Assembly: GCA_963739175.1 (NCBI GenBank)
Contig: CAVTZH010000001.1
Location: 434,001-498,000, forward strand
Direction: 5' to 3'
Length of the DNA: 64,000 nt
Origin: VAZQ01 sp963739175
GTDB taxonomy: Bacteria; Pseudomonadota; Alphaproteobacteria; Rhizobiales; Xanthobacteraceae
The first letter of the stretch is position 1, and each line of letters opens with the position of its first letter. The notes beneath the pieces are model-generated. The model saw only the letters and a program-made list of their open reading frames with translations. It did not search any database and had not been told where the DNA came from. Both the position numbers and the translations under genes were made by a program. This document shows, in pieces, positions 1 to 7,451 of the stretch.

Positions 1-830
1 AGCTCCTTCGGGCGCCAGATATGCACCACACCGAAGCGCTCAGGGTGGGCGCGATACTGCCGCGCGATCGCCTGAAGCGTCCGGTAACGAGTCTCGTGCT
101 CCTTGCGCGCGAAGCGCGGGAATTCGGCGGGAAGGTTGAGCAGGCTCTGCTCCCACATCACCATCGCGCGCAAATGGCGTGCGCGGCGATCGCTGAGCTG
201 TTCGTAGGTCAACGCGATCACGAAGCGGTATTCTTCCATCGGGCGCCCGAGCGCCAGATCGATCGAATCGTTACTGGTGCACTTCTCGCTGACCAGGCTG
301 ATCAGCGGACCATAGGTCGCCTTGTAGTCGTCCTCGCGCTGCAGGCGCACGCGCCGCGCCTTGCCGTCCTTGACCACCTTCACGCTCGCCAGCGTGTCGT
401 GGAGCCAATCGTCGCAGCGGCGGCGAATGCGGCCGCTCCAGGAGTTCGACGGCGGCTTGGGCTCCGAGAACGCAACGACCGGATTGTCCTCGGTGGTGCG
501 GCGCGCAGCGCCGCGGATCATCGCCTGCCGGTAAGCGTTCGGCCACACGAACCACATGCGCCGGTCGGCCACGATGGTGTCGAACTTGAGCTCGTTGTCG
601 ACGATGACGTTGAGCGTGACATTGATGATGTCGCGGTCGTCGCCGCGCAGATAGTAGAACCAGCCCTGCACGTAGCGCCCGGCGACGGTCAGGCCCTTGC
701 TGCCGGCGCCGCCGAGCGAGCGGATCAGCGCGCCGGTGAAGACCGCACCCAGATAGACCGCGAGCACGCCAAGTCCGAACAGGAGCCCGTCGAGAATCTG
801 GCTGGCATTGGCGCGAAGATATTCGAGCAT
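1..830 (-). CDS. Hypothetical membrane-anchored protein (3' end outside window)
   Basis: An open frame starts at the ATG complementary to 828-830 and runs off the left edge of the window without a stop, giving at least 276 residues. Residues 13-36 (around GLLFGLGVLAVYLGAVF) form one hydrophobic segment and the rest is soluble and rich in Arg and Trp, with stretches such as MEEYRFVIALTYEQLSDRR. This suggests a protein anchored by one N-terminal helix with a cytoplasmic body. I do not recognise the family. Overlapping open frames on the plus strand here are low-quality shadows rich in His, Arg and Ala. Confidence 0.7.
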   Translation of the reverse strand, partial: MLEYLRANASQILDGLLFGLGVLAVYLGAVFTGALIRSLGGAGSKGLTVAGRYVQGWFYYLRGDDRDIINVTLNVIVDNELKFDTIVADRRMWFVWPNAYRQAMIRGAARRTTEDNPVVAFSEPKPPSNSWSGRIRRRCDDWLHDTLASVKVVKDGKARRVRLQREDDYKATYGPLISLVSEKCTSNDSIDLALGRPMEEYRFVIALTYEQLSDRRARHLRAMVMWEQSLLNLPAEFPRFARKEHETRYRTLQAIARQYRAHPERFGVVHIWRPKE

Positions 831-863
831 GCGTAAGGCTCCGGATCGTGTAGCCCGGAGACC

Positions 864-1256
864 TTACCCCCCGATGACGGCGACGCCCTGGATTTCGATC
901 ACCATACCAGAGCGCGCAAAGTGCGACACCGTGATGAGCGCCGAGGCCGGAAAGTTCCCGTCCGGGAAGAAGCCCTTGCGCAGCTCGACGAAGCGGTCGC
1001 CGTTGCGCGGGTCGTTGATGAACACCGTCATGGTGACGAGGTTGGCGAGCGTGCCGCCAGTGCGGCGCAACGTCTTGTCGATGAGACCGAAGATCGCCTT
1101 CACCTGGGCATCGAAATTGGCGGAGATGTCGTTGCCGGCTTCGTCGCGGATCGCGGTCTGCCCGGCGAGCCAGACCGTGCGGCCGCCTTCGGTGATGACA
1201 GCCGGCGAATAGGCGCGTGACGCCTGCTGGTCGGATTTTTCGAGATATTGGACCAT
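864..1256 (-). CDS. RidA/YjgF/YER057c family protein, variant lacking the usual arginine
   Basis: The 130-residue length and the order of motifs fit the RidA (YjgF/UK114) family of small trimeric proteins: VWLAGQTA near residue 30, QVKAIFGLIDKTL in the middle, VTMTVFINDPR, and a terminal PASALITVSHFARSGMVIEIQGVAV. Archetypal RidA deaminates reactive enamine/imine intermediates using an Arg in the PAR motif of the last strand. Here that position reads PAS, so canonical imine deaminase activity is doubtful and one of the Rid subgroups without the Arg is more likely. The start is the ATG at 1256; its Shine-Dalgarno (AAGGGGA) lies inside a hairpin, annotated separately. The small gene at 1316-1498 lies upstream in the same direction. 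Confidence 0.88.
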   Translation of the reverse strand: MVQYLEKSDQQASRAYSPAVITEGGRTVWLAGQTAIRDEAGNDISANFDAQVKAIFGLIDKTLRRTGGTLANLVTMTVFINDPRNGDRFVELRKGFFPDGNFPASALITVSHFARSGMVIEIQGVAVIGG

Positions 1257-1257
1257 C

Positions 1258-1285
1258 GCTCGCTCCCCTTGCTTAAGGGGCGAGC
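1258..1285 (-). promoter_or_regulatory. Hairpin enclosing the ribosome-binding site of the RidA-like gene
   Basis: On the minus strand GCTCGCCCCTT is followed by the loop AAGC and then AAGGGGAGCGAGC, ending two bases before the ATG at 1256. The arms pair over 11 positions with a two-base bulge. The purine stretch AAGGGGA is also the best Shine-Dalgarno for the gene, so the folded form would hide it. The role in translation control is inference; a simple intergenic stem is the alternative. Confidence 0.4.
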
Positions 1286-1301
1286 ATACGAAGCGATCGG
1301 C

Positions 1302-1331
1302 TAGCGCGCCATCAGTTAGCGCGCCATCAGT
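1302..1331. repeat. 15-bp perfect tandem duplication across a stop codon
   Basis: TAGCGCGCCATCAGT occurs at 1302-1316 and again at 1317-1331 with no spacer. The duplication covers the 3' end of the small minus-strand gene at 1316-1498, so the same C-terminal codons are repeated beyond the present TAA stop. It looks like a recent slippage event without effect on the protein. Confidence 0.85.
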
Positions 1332-1498
1332 TCGGGCGTCAGACCGGCGTGGTGATTTTCAGGATAGCCGTGCGCACGACGGATCGTGGCGTCGGTGCGG
1401 TCATTGGGGCGCGTCTCAAGCCAGCGCGAGCGGCGCATGGTAGCGCCCATCGAGCCGAAGAAGCGGCGGGCCTGCTTGCGGGCAGCGATATTGGTCAT
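1316..1498 (-). CDS. Small basic hypothetical protein (60 aa)
   Basis: The ATG complementary to 1496-1498 is preceded by a strong ribosome-binding site (AAGGAG, seven bases before the start), which is why I chose it over the longer open frame reaching 1609. The 60-residue product begins MTNIAARKQARRFFGS and is rich in Arg, His and Asn, with no signal peptide or membrane segment. I do not recognise the family. The strong ribosome-binding site and absence of competing coding signal make it a likely real small gene. It lies 59 bases upstream of the RidA-like gene in the same direction, so the two may share a transcript. Confidence 0.6.
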   Translation of the reverse strand: MTNIAARKQARRFFGSMGATMRRSRWLETRPNDRTDATIRRAHGYPENHHAGLTPELMAR

Positions 1499-1743
1499 GG
1501 GTCGTCTCCTTCGTCGCCAGTACCCGACCTCTGCTGATTCGTAGCTCCGGCGGCCTGGTGGGTTCAGCCTTACCGGACGAAATCCGGACCAGCCGCTGAG
1601 CGCCGTCACGTTGCGGAGGATTTCTCCGGATTCCCCTAGCCGGCCTAAGGCGGCGGATTACGGGGCTACCAGCAGACAGCCTTTTGTTGCGAATAAGTTG
1701 CAGTTGCAATAGTATGCCCTGCCATCTCATTGGGAGGAAAGTA

Positions 1744-2229
1744 ATGCGTTCAGGACGGATCACGGCTGCAGCCTTTGCGGCCCTCGTTGCAACAGCCGCC
1801 ATCGCCGGTGGCGCCGGCGCCGCCGGCGACCTGTCACGGCAAACGCCGATCGAGATCACGGTCGAGCTCGGCAAGCCCGGGAAGCATGTGTTCGTGCCGA
1901 ACCGGCTGCGGTTCGAGACCGGCAAGCTCTACAAGCTCATCCTCACCAACCCGAGCAACGATCCGCACTACTTCACGTCGCACGCGTTCACGCAGCTCAT
2001 CTTTACCCGCAAGGTGCAGGTGACGCAGATGCGCGACGGCAAGCTCGTGACGCTCGCCGAGTTCAAGGGCGCGATCCGCGAGATCGAGGTCTATCCCGGA
2101 TACAGCGCGGAATGGTGGTTCGTGCCGGTCGCGACCGGGCGCGTCACCGATCTCGAATGCGGCATTCGCGGCGCCGACGGCAAAACCCACAAAGACCACG
2201 GCATGGTCGGCGAGATCGTCATCGAATAG
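1744..2229 (+). CDS. Exported cupredoxin-like (plastocyanin-type) protein
   Basis: The start is the ATG at 1744, preceded by GGGAGGAAAGTA. Residues 1-28 form a Sec signal peptide (hydrophobic core AAAFAALVATAAIAGGAGA), so the protein is periplasmic. The mature part resembles a type-1 copper fold: PNDPHYFTSHAF supplies a His, and LECGIRGADGKTHKDHGMVGEIVI carries the Cys...His...Met order typical of the copper loop. The loop is longer than in plastocyanin, so copper binding is probable but not certain. The role is likely electron transfer or copper handling. No obvious redox partner is adjacent. Length is 161 residues. Confidence 0.8.
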   Translation: MRSGRITAAAFAALVATAAIAGGAGAAGDLSRQTPIEITVELGKPGKHVFVPNRLRFETGKLYKLILTNPSNDPHYFTSHAFTQLIFTRKVQVTQMRDGKLVTLAEFKGAIREIEVYPGYSAEWWFVPVATGRVTDLECGIRGADGKTHKDHGMVGEIVIE

Positions 2230-2296
2230 GCAAGTCGGAACCTGCTTGTGCGCCCCGCGTTGAAATTTCGGGGACGATCACGCGCAGGAGTTCCTG

Positions 2297-2605
2297 ATGC
2301 CCCGCGGCGACAAGTCGAGCTACACCAACAAGCAGAAGCGCAAGGCCCGACACATCGAAGAAGGCTACATGGAGCGCGGCGTCTCGCGCGACGAGGCCGA
2401 GCGGCGCGCCTGGGCCACCGTCAACAAGGAAACCGGCGGTGGCAACAAGAGCGGCTCCGGCCGCGGCGTGCCCGACAACAAGTCCGCCTCGCGCCGAGGC
2501 GGTCGGATCGGCGGTCGCGCGGCGGCGCGACGTCCGGCAGCGGCGCGTTCCCAATCGGCGAAAAAGGCCGCGGCCACGCGCAAGCGGCGCGCGGCGTCCC
2601 GCTAG
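2297..2605 (+). CDS. Small basic protein of the 'plasmid stabilization protein'-annotated family
   Basis: The 102-residue product starts MPRGDKSSYTNKQKRKARH and contains GVSRDEAERRAWATVNK and GGGNKSGSGRG. This pattern recurs in many Proteobacteria in small proteins usually labelled plasmid stabilization protein without experimental support. The last 40 residues are almost only Ala, Arg, Lys and Ser, like a histone H1 tail, so nucleic-acid binding is likely. The ribosome-binding site is CAGGAG before the ATG. The gene stands alone between the cupredoxin gene and the convergent L,D-transpeptidase gene. The family name should not be read as function. Confidence 0.82.
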   Translation: MPRGDKSSYTNKQKRKARHIEEGYMERGVSRDEAERRAWATVNKETGGGNKSGSGRGVPDNKSASRRGGRIGGRAAARRPAAARSQSAKKAAATRKRRAASR

Positions 2606-2620
2606 TACAGTTCTTCAGAG

Positions 2621-3079
2621 CTAGCGTTGCGCGACGCGGGTCACCGAATCCTGGATCAGGATGCGGGTATTCGCCGGTCCGTGCTTCTGCACCAGGGCAA
2701 ACAGCACCGCCGCATTGGACGGATGCAGCCGCACGCAACCCTTGGAAGCGCGCGAGCCAAGCTGCGCGACCGCCGTGGTGCCATGGATGGCGTAGTGGCC
2801 GCTGTAGAAGATCGCATATGGCATCGGCGCATTGTTGAAGATCGTGGAGCGATGATTGCGCGACAGTATTTGCGGCCGATACGAGCCGCTCGGCGTGCCG
2901 CCGAGGCCGGTCGACACCGGCCAAGTGTAGCGATGCTCGCCGTTCACCACGACAAACATGCGCTGCTTCGCCTTGTCGACGGTCACGACAATCTCGGCGG
3001 CGGCAGAACCGCATGCGAGCAAGGAGACAGCCAACATCGCAGCCGCAAACACGGCTGCTATTCCACTTTGGCGCATCAT
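2621..3079 (-). CDS. L,D-transpeptidase (YkuD domain)
   Basis: This 152-residue exported protein has a signal peptide (residues 1-28) and a compact YkuD catalytic domain. The family signature is visible: HG at residues 99-100 and SKGCVRL with the nucleophilic Cys at 115. Family members cross-link peptidoglycan stem peptides (3-3 bonds) or attach lipoproteins through a Cys acyl-enzyme. No LysM or other binding domain is present, and the length is near the minimum for the fold. The signal contains LLAC, a weak lipobox-like motif, so lipoprotein anchoring is possible. It is convergent with the basic-protein gene on its left. Confidence 0.93.
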   Translation of the reverse strand: MMRQSGIAAVFAAAMLAVSLLACGSAAAEIVVTVDKAKQRMFVVVNGEHRYTWPVSTGLGGTPSGSYRPQILSRNHRSTIFNNAPMPYAIFYSGHYAIHGTTAVAQLGSRASKGCVRLHPSNAAVLFALVQKHGPANTRILIQDSVTRVAQR

Positions 3080-3210
3080 AGCTCCCCAGCCATGATCAAT
3101 GCATCGTTACTGCCGCAGGATCGCCTCATAGGTCCGGTTTTGTAAAGCCGCCGTGTTAGCGCGGCCTTAATTCCCTCAGCGAGTGTGCTTTGCGTGCACC
3201 GGCGGTCCCG

Positions 3211-3855
3211 ATGACAGGCTCTCTCGACCAGAATCTCTTCACCATCGGCCATTCGAACCTGCAGGCGGACCAATTCCTGGCTTTGCTGCGGGCGCACAAT
3301 GTGACCGCGATTGCGGACGTCCGCTCGGTGCCTTTCTCGCGACGATTCCCATGGTTTTCGAGCCGCACGCTCGCGGATCGGCTGCACAGCAAGGGTATCG
3401 CCTACGTCATGGTGGGCGACACCTTGGGCGGCCGCCCGGCCAATCCGGCGCTCTATCGCGATGGGATCGCCGACTACGAGGCGATGTCCGGCACCCCAGA
3501 GTTCCGCGCCGGTCTCGATCGCGTCATCGCCGAGATGGGGCAGCATCGCCTGTGCCTGATGTGCTCGGAGCGCGAGCCGCTCGATTGCCACCGCTGCCTG
3601 CTGGTGGGCCGGGTACTGGCACGGCGCGGCTTTGCGATCGGCCACATTCTGGGCGACAGCTCGATCGAGCCCCATTCCGCCACTGAAGAGCGCCTCCTGG
3701 CCGGCCTACGGCCCGCGGGCGGCGGAGACCTGTTCGGGGACCGCGAATCGCGGCTGGCCGAGGCCTATCGGCGCCGCTCCCGCCGGATCGCCGCCCGGCT
3801 GTCCGACCGGGTCCGGCCCGGCCGTGTCCCCCGGGCTATGTCGTCATCGTCTTAA
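3211..3855 (+). CDS. DUF488 family protein
   Basis: The product (214 residues from the ATG at 3211) shows DUF488 motifs: LFTIGHSN near the N-terminus, ADVRSVPFSRRFPWFS, and CSEREPLDCHR around residue 120. This is a cytoplasmic family of unknown biochemical function; the conserved Cys, Glu and His residues suggest a metal site or an active site. A TTG seven codons upstream is an alternative start. The C-terminal 50 residues are Arg-rich and probably disordered. It is a single gene with no clear operon partner. Confidence 0.88.
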   Translation: MTGSLDQNLFTIGHSNLQADQFLALLRAHNVTAIADVRSVPFSRRFPWFSSRTLADRLHSKGIAYVMVGDTLGGRPANPALYRDGIADYEAMSGTPEFRAGLDRVIAEMGQHRLCLMCSEREPLDCHRCLLVGRVLARRGFAIGHILGDSSIEPHSATEERLLAGLRPAGGGDLFGDRESRLAEAYRRRSRRIAARLSDRVRPGRVPRAMSSSS

Positions 3856-4179
3856 GGTCCATGTCGTCCTGGGCCCAAGATAGACCGTCACGGTAGCAAC
3901 CTACCTGCTGACCGGCCGCGGCGCCGACCAGGGTCTCTGAACCGACGACACTATGTGGCTGGTGCAGGTCGCGGCCGGAACGCTGGTGCTGCTGTCGCGG
4001 CCGCGCCGGAAGGACTTGCAGCGGCGCTCGGCCGGGGCGAGATTTCCGAGGCACTCGGGCGCATTCCGCTCGATGGCACGGATTTGATGCGCGCTCCGGC
4101 GGCGGTAGTATTTCATTGAGTTTGGGCTGCGTAGTGTGGGGTGACTTTTTTTTCGAGGGACGGGCCAGAGGAACGTGCC
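3856..4179. other. 324-bp stretch without a convincing gene; possible decayed coding remnant
   Basis: No open frame with a start, ribosome-binding site and family motif is visible on either strand. On the plus strand one frame between about 3925 and 4119 reads as plausible protein in its last third (PEGLAAALGRGEISEALGRIP, then a stop TGA at 4117-4119) but has no start codon with support. This could be the tail of a degraded gene. The final 30 bases are AT-richer (a T-run near 4145) and may carry the mepA promoter. Confidence 0.35.
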
Positions 4180-5163
4180 ATGACAGCGACGAATCCACGG
4201 CGCACGGCTTCAGCGCTTTCATTCTGGCGGGTTGCTCTGTCAGGCGTCGCCGTCGCGGCAGTCGCAACATCAGTCGCGACTGCGCAGGACAAAGGCACGG
4301 TCAATCCAAAGCCGCTGCCGCCGATCGCCAATCCCGACGATCCGAAGACGCCGGCCAAGGAATTGTTCGGCCGCCGCACCACCGCGGCGCCATTGCAGGC
4401 CCGCTCGATCGGCTTCTACGCCAAAGGCTGCCTCGCCGGCGCCGTCGCGGTGCCGATCAACGGCAAGACCTGGCAGGTGATGCGGCTGTCGCGCAACCGC
4501 AACTGGGGACATCCGGAGCTTGTCGCCTTCCTCGAACAGCTCTCGAAGAAAGCCCCGACGGTCGGGTGGCGCGGGCTCCTGATCGGCGACATCTCGCAGG
4601 CGCGCGGCGGCCCGATGCTGACCGGGCACGCAAGCCACCAGGTCGGCCTCGACGCCGACATCTGGCTGACGCCGATGCCCGCGCGTGAGCTGACGCGGCT
4701 GGAGCGCGAGGAAATGTCGGCGACCATGGTGGTCGCGAAGAGCCGCAAGGACGTCGACCCGGAGATCTGGACGCCGGCGCATGCCGCGATCATCAAGGCG
4801 GCCGCGGAAGACCCGAAGGTCGAGCGCATCTTCGTCAACGCCGCGATCAAGAAGGCGCTGTGCCGCTCGACCGATACCGACCGCACCTGGCTGCGGAAGG
4901 TGCGCCCGATGTGGGGCCACGACTATCACTTCCACATCCGCATGAGCTGCCCGGCGGGCAGCCCCGACTGCCGGGCGCAGGACGCGGTGCCGCCCGGCGA
5001 CGGCTGCGGCAAGGAGCTCGATTGGTGGTTCCGCGACGCGGTCATCAAGCCCAGGCCGGAGCCGAAGCCGAAAGACCCGGACGCCAAGCCGGAGCCGAAA
5101 CCCAGGGGGATGACGATGGCAGCGCTCCCGCCGGCGTGCCGTCAGGTGCTGCTGGCGCCGTAA
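4180..5163 (+). CDS. mepA: Penicillin-insensitive murein endopeptidase MepA (peptidase M74)
   Basis: MepA is a periplasmic zinc endopeptidase that cuts the D-Ala-meso-DAP cross-bridges of peptidoglycan. The 327-residue product has a signal peptide (about residues 1-36). The M74 metal ligands are visible in GHASHQVGLDADIW (His150, His153, Asp160) and in GHDYHFHIRM (His247, His250, His252). Six Cys lie in the second half, in line with the disulfides of the family. The C-terminus has a Pro/Lys repeat (PEPKPKDPD, PEPKPR), probably a flexible tail. ATG at 4180 is preferred to an upstream GTG at 4141. The 3' end overlaps the convergent Yip1-like gene by 22 bases. Confidence 0.95.
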   Translation: MTATNPRRTASALSFWRVALSGVAVAAVATSVATAQDKGTVNPKPLPPIANPDDPKTPAKELFGRRTTAAPLQARSIGFYAKGCLAGAVAVPINGKTWQVMRLSRNRNWGHPELVAFLEQLSKKAPTVGWRGLLIGDISQARGGPMLTGHASHQVGLDADIWLTPMPARELTRLEREEMSATMVVAKSRKDVDPEIWTPAHAAIIKAAAEDPKVERIFVNAAIKKALCRSTDTDRTWLRKVRPMWGHDYHFHIRMSCPAGSPDCRAQDAVPPGDGCGKELDWWFRDAVIKPRPEPKPKDPDAKPEPKPRGMTMAALPPACRQVLLAP

Positions 5164-5699
5164 CCCATCGCCGCGATCAGCGCGAGCCGGACCGCGACGT
5201 CGAACGCGATCGCGCAGGCGGCGACCACCATGACGTAGAGCAAGGCCCGCTCGCGCGGCACCTGCATCAGCAGCGGCGCGCCGGTCCACATCAGGTAGAG
5301 TCCGTAGAGCCCGAGCAGGACGAGAAAGCTCGCACCGGGGACAAGCAGAAAAATTCCCGCGAGCCATACCGGCGTGAACGAATAGGCGGTCAGTCGCAGC
5401 GCGCGCGAATAGCCACGCTCCCCGCCGAATTTCGGCGCCAGGAGATCGACCGCCAACGCCACCACAAAGACCGTCACGAAGCTCAGCGCATAGGCGACGA
5501 CGGCGCCGATCAGCGCGGCAAGGAGCGGCGTATAGCCGCCGATCAGCCAGCCGCCGATGAGGCGCGCCAGCACCGGGATCAGGGCCAGGATGGCGATGTA
5601 TCGCAGCGCCAGGGTATCGCCGGATTCGGCGGTGACCGCAGGCCATTCGGCCTGCGGTGTCATCATCATCGCCCTGACGCGCTCAACCAGTCCCAGCAC
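5142..5699 (-). CDS. Yip1-family integral membrane protein
   Basis: About five hydrophobic helices follow a short amphipathic N-terminus reading LGLVERVRAMMMTPQAEWP. That opening, an ERV...TP..EWP motif before the first helix, is typical of bacterial YIP1-domain proteins, a membrane family of unknown function. I place the start at the GTG complementary to 5697-5699, because that gives the usual N-terminus (185 residues); the open frame continues to a TTG at 5744. The gene is convergent with mepA and overlaps its 3' end. Confidence 0.8.
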   Translation of the reverse strand: MLGLVERVRAMMMTPQAEWPAVTAESGDTLALRYIAILALIPVLARLIGGWLIGGYTPLLAALIGAVVAYALSFVTVFVVALAVDLLAPKFGGERGYSRALRLTAYSFTPVWLAGIFLLVPGASFLVLLGLYGLYLMWTGAPLLMQVPRERALLYVMVVAACAIAFDVAVRLALIAAMGYGASST

Positions 5700-5892
5700 G
5701 GTGCCCCCCGCGGCTAATGTCGCCCACCCGCGCGGTCCGGGCAATGGCTGCGTGGGACAGCCGCATTGTCACCGTGGGAGCGCCCTGTTAGGTTGCTCGA
5801 CGCGACCCAAAGGCACGCCGTAAGCGCGCTTTTGCCTGCCGGAACGGCGCTTCCGGCCTGGTCATTCACGAAACCACGAGCTCGCTGTCAGG

Positions 5893-5904
5893 GCATGCGC
5901 ATGC
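5893..5904. promoter_or_regulatory. 12-bp perfect palindrome upstream of modA
   Basis: GCATGCGCATGC is self-complementary and lies 36 bases before the modA ATG, in the only gap upstream of the operon. It does not resemble the ModE box known from Enterobacteria, so a regulatory role is a guess from its location and symmetry. Confidence 0.25.
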
Positions 5905-5940
5905 ATGTGCAGCCCGGTCGGCGACACATGGAGCGCCGTC

Positions 5941-6732
5941 ATGCTCAAGCTTTTTGTTCGTACCGCGATCGCGGTCGCTGTTGTCATTGCCGCCGGGACG
6001 GTCTCGCCGCCGCTTGCGCAAGAAAAATCTCTCACGATCTTCGCCGCCGCGTCGATGAAGAACGCGCTCGACGACATCAACACCGCCTTCACCAAGAAGA
6101 CCAGCGTCAAGACGGTCGCGAGCTATGCCGCGACCTCCGCGTTGATGCGGCAGATCGAGCAGGGGGCGCCGGCGGACGTCTTCGCCTCCGCCGACCTCGA
6201 ATGGATGGACTACGGGCTCAAGAACAAGCTCATCAACCCGAACACGCGCGTGAACCTGTTGGGCAACCGGCTGGTGCTGATCGCGCCGAAGGATTCCAAG
6301 ATCACGACGGTGAAGCTCGAGAAGGGCTTCGACTTGGCCAAGCTCGTCGGCGATGGCCGCATCGCCACCGGCGAGGTGAAATCGGTGCCGGTCGGCCGCT
6401 ACGCCGTGGCGGCGATGCAGAAGCTTGGGATGTGGGCATCCGTCGAAAAGCGGATGGCGATGGTCGAGAACGTCCGCGTGGCGCTTACGCTCGTCGCCCG
6501 CGGCGAGGCCGTGCTCGGGATCGTCTATGAGACCGACGCCAAGGTGGAGCCCGGCGTCAAGATCGTCGCGCACTTTCCCCCCGACTCGCATCCCGAGATC
6601 GTCTATCCGGTCGGCGCGACCGTGAAAGCCAACGCCGAAGCGCCGCGCTACATCGACTTCCTGCAATCGGGAGCGTCGAAGTCGATATTCGAGAGATACG
6701 GCTTCAGCTTCCTGGTAAAGCCGACGTCATAA
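5941..6732 (+). CDS. modA: Molybdate ABC transporter, periplasmic substrate-binding protein ModA
   Basis: The 263-residue protein has a signal peptide (residues 1-26, ending PPLAQ) followed by the classical ModA opening SLTIFAAASMKNALDDI. AASMKNAL supplies the serine and backbone amides that hold the oxyanion. Further family motifs are GAPADVFASADLEWMD and EVKSVPVGRYAVAAMQKLG. It delivers molybdate or tungstate to the ModBC complex. The start at 5941 follows GGAG, 12 bases upstream. It is the first gene of modABC; a short hairpin separates it from modB. Confidence 0.95.
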   Translation: MLKLFVRTAIAVAVVIAAGTVSPPLAQEKSLTIFAAASMKNALDDINTAFTKKTSVKTVASYAATSALMRQIEQGAPADVFASADLEWMDYGLKNKLINPNTRVNLLGNRLVLIAPKDSKITTVKLEKGFDLAKLVGDGRIATGEVKSVPVGRYAVAAMQKLGMWASVEKRMAMVENVRVALTLVARGEAVLGIVYETDAKVEPGVKIVAHFPPDSHPEIVYPVGATVKANAEAPRYIDFLQSGASKSIFERYGFSFLVKPTS

Positions 6733-6738
6733 CGTCGG
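6721..6738. other. Small hairpin over the modA stop codon
   Basis: CCGACGT and ACGTCGG flank the loop CATA, forming a seven-base stem that spans the modA TAA stop. No T-tract follows. It could stabilise the modA portion of the transcript, a common way to make more binding protein than permease. This is inference. Confidence 0.35.
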
Positions 6739-6753
6739 CGCCCGGCGCAACAC

Positions 6754-7449
6754 GTGTTCGATCTCACCCCCGACGAATGGGTCGCGATCCACCTCTCGAT
6801 CCGGATCGCGGTCGTCGCGACCGTGGTGGCGCTGCCGTTCGGCATCGCGATCGCGTGGCTGCTCGCCCGCAAGAATTTCTGGGGCAAGTCGCTGCTCGAC
6901 GGGATCGTGCACCTGCCGCTGGTGCTGCCGCCGGTCGTCACCGGCTATCTGCTGCTGATTTCCTTTGGGCGGCGCGGACCGATCGGCGCGTTCCTCGACC
7001 AGAATTTTGGCATCGTGTTCTCGTTCCGCTGGACCGGCGCGGTGCTCGCCTGCGGCGTGATGGCGTTCCCGCTGCTGGTGCGCGCAATCAGGCTGTCGTT
7101 CGAGGCGATCGACCGCCGGCTGGAAGATGCCGCCGGGACGCTGGGCGCGAGCCCGTTGCAGGCGTTCTTCACGGTAACCCTGCCGCTCGCCTTGCCCGGC
7201 GTGATCGCCGGCATGGTGCTCTGCTTCGCCAAGGCGCTCGGCGAGTTCGGCGCCACGATCACCTTTGTCTCCAACATCCCGGGCGAGACGCAGACCATCT
7301 CCGCCGCGATCTACACGCTCACACAAGTCCCCGGCGGCGACGCCGCGGCGTTCCGTCTGGTTGTCGTCGCCATCGTCATTTCGCTCGCCGCGCTGGTCGC
7401 GTCGGAGTGGTTCGCGCGCCGTGCCGGCATGCGCTACCACGGGGACTAA
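6754..7449 (+). CDS. modB: Molybdate ABC transporter permease ModB
   Basis: This 231-residue inner-membrane permease has about five to six helices. The cytoplasmic coupling loop is visible as AAGTLGASPLQAFFTVTLPLALPG, the EAA-type motif that contacts ModC. HLPLVLPPVVTGYLLL near residue 50 is characteristic of ModB. The start is a GTG at 6754, 21 bases after the modA stop; no strong Shine-Dalgarno is present. It probably works as a homodimer with ModC and ModA. modC follows two bases after the stop. Confidence 0.95.
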   Translation: MFDLTPDEWVAIHLSIRIAVVATVVALPFGIAIAWLLARKNFWGKSLLDGIVHLPLVLPPVVTGYLLLISFGRRGPIGAFLDQNFGIVFSFRWTGAVLACGVMAFPLLVRAIRLSFEAIDRRLEDAAGTLGASPLQAFFTVTLPLALPGVIAGMVLCFAKALGEFGATITFVSNIPGETQTISAAIYTLTQVPGGDAAAFRLVVVAIVISLAALVASEWFARRAGMRYHGD

Positions 7450-7451
7450 CG

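Noticed and set aside
4270..5646. Minus-strand open frame of 458 codons antisense to mepA
   Set aside because: It is rich in Arg, Asp, Gly and His and overlaps mepA, whose catalytic motifs are intact. The real minus-strand gene is the shorter Yip1-like one.
5745..5940. Molybdenum-cofactor riboswitch or ModE box before modA
   Set aside because: No recognisable ModE dyad or Moco aptamer pattern is visible; only an unrelated 12-bp palindrome is present.
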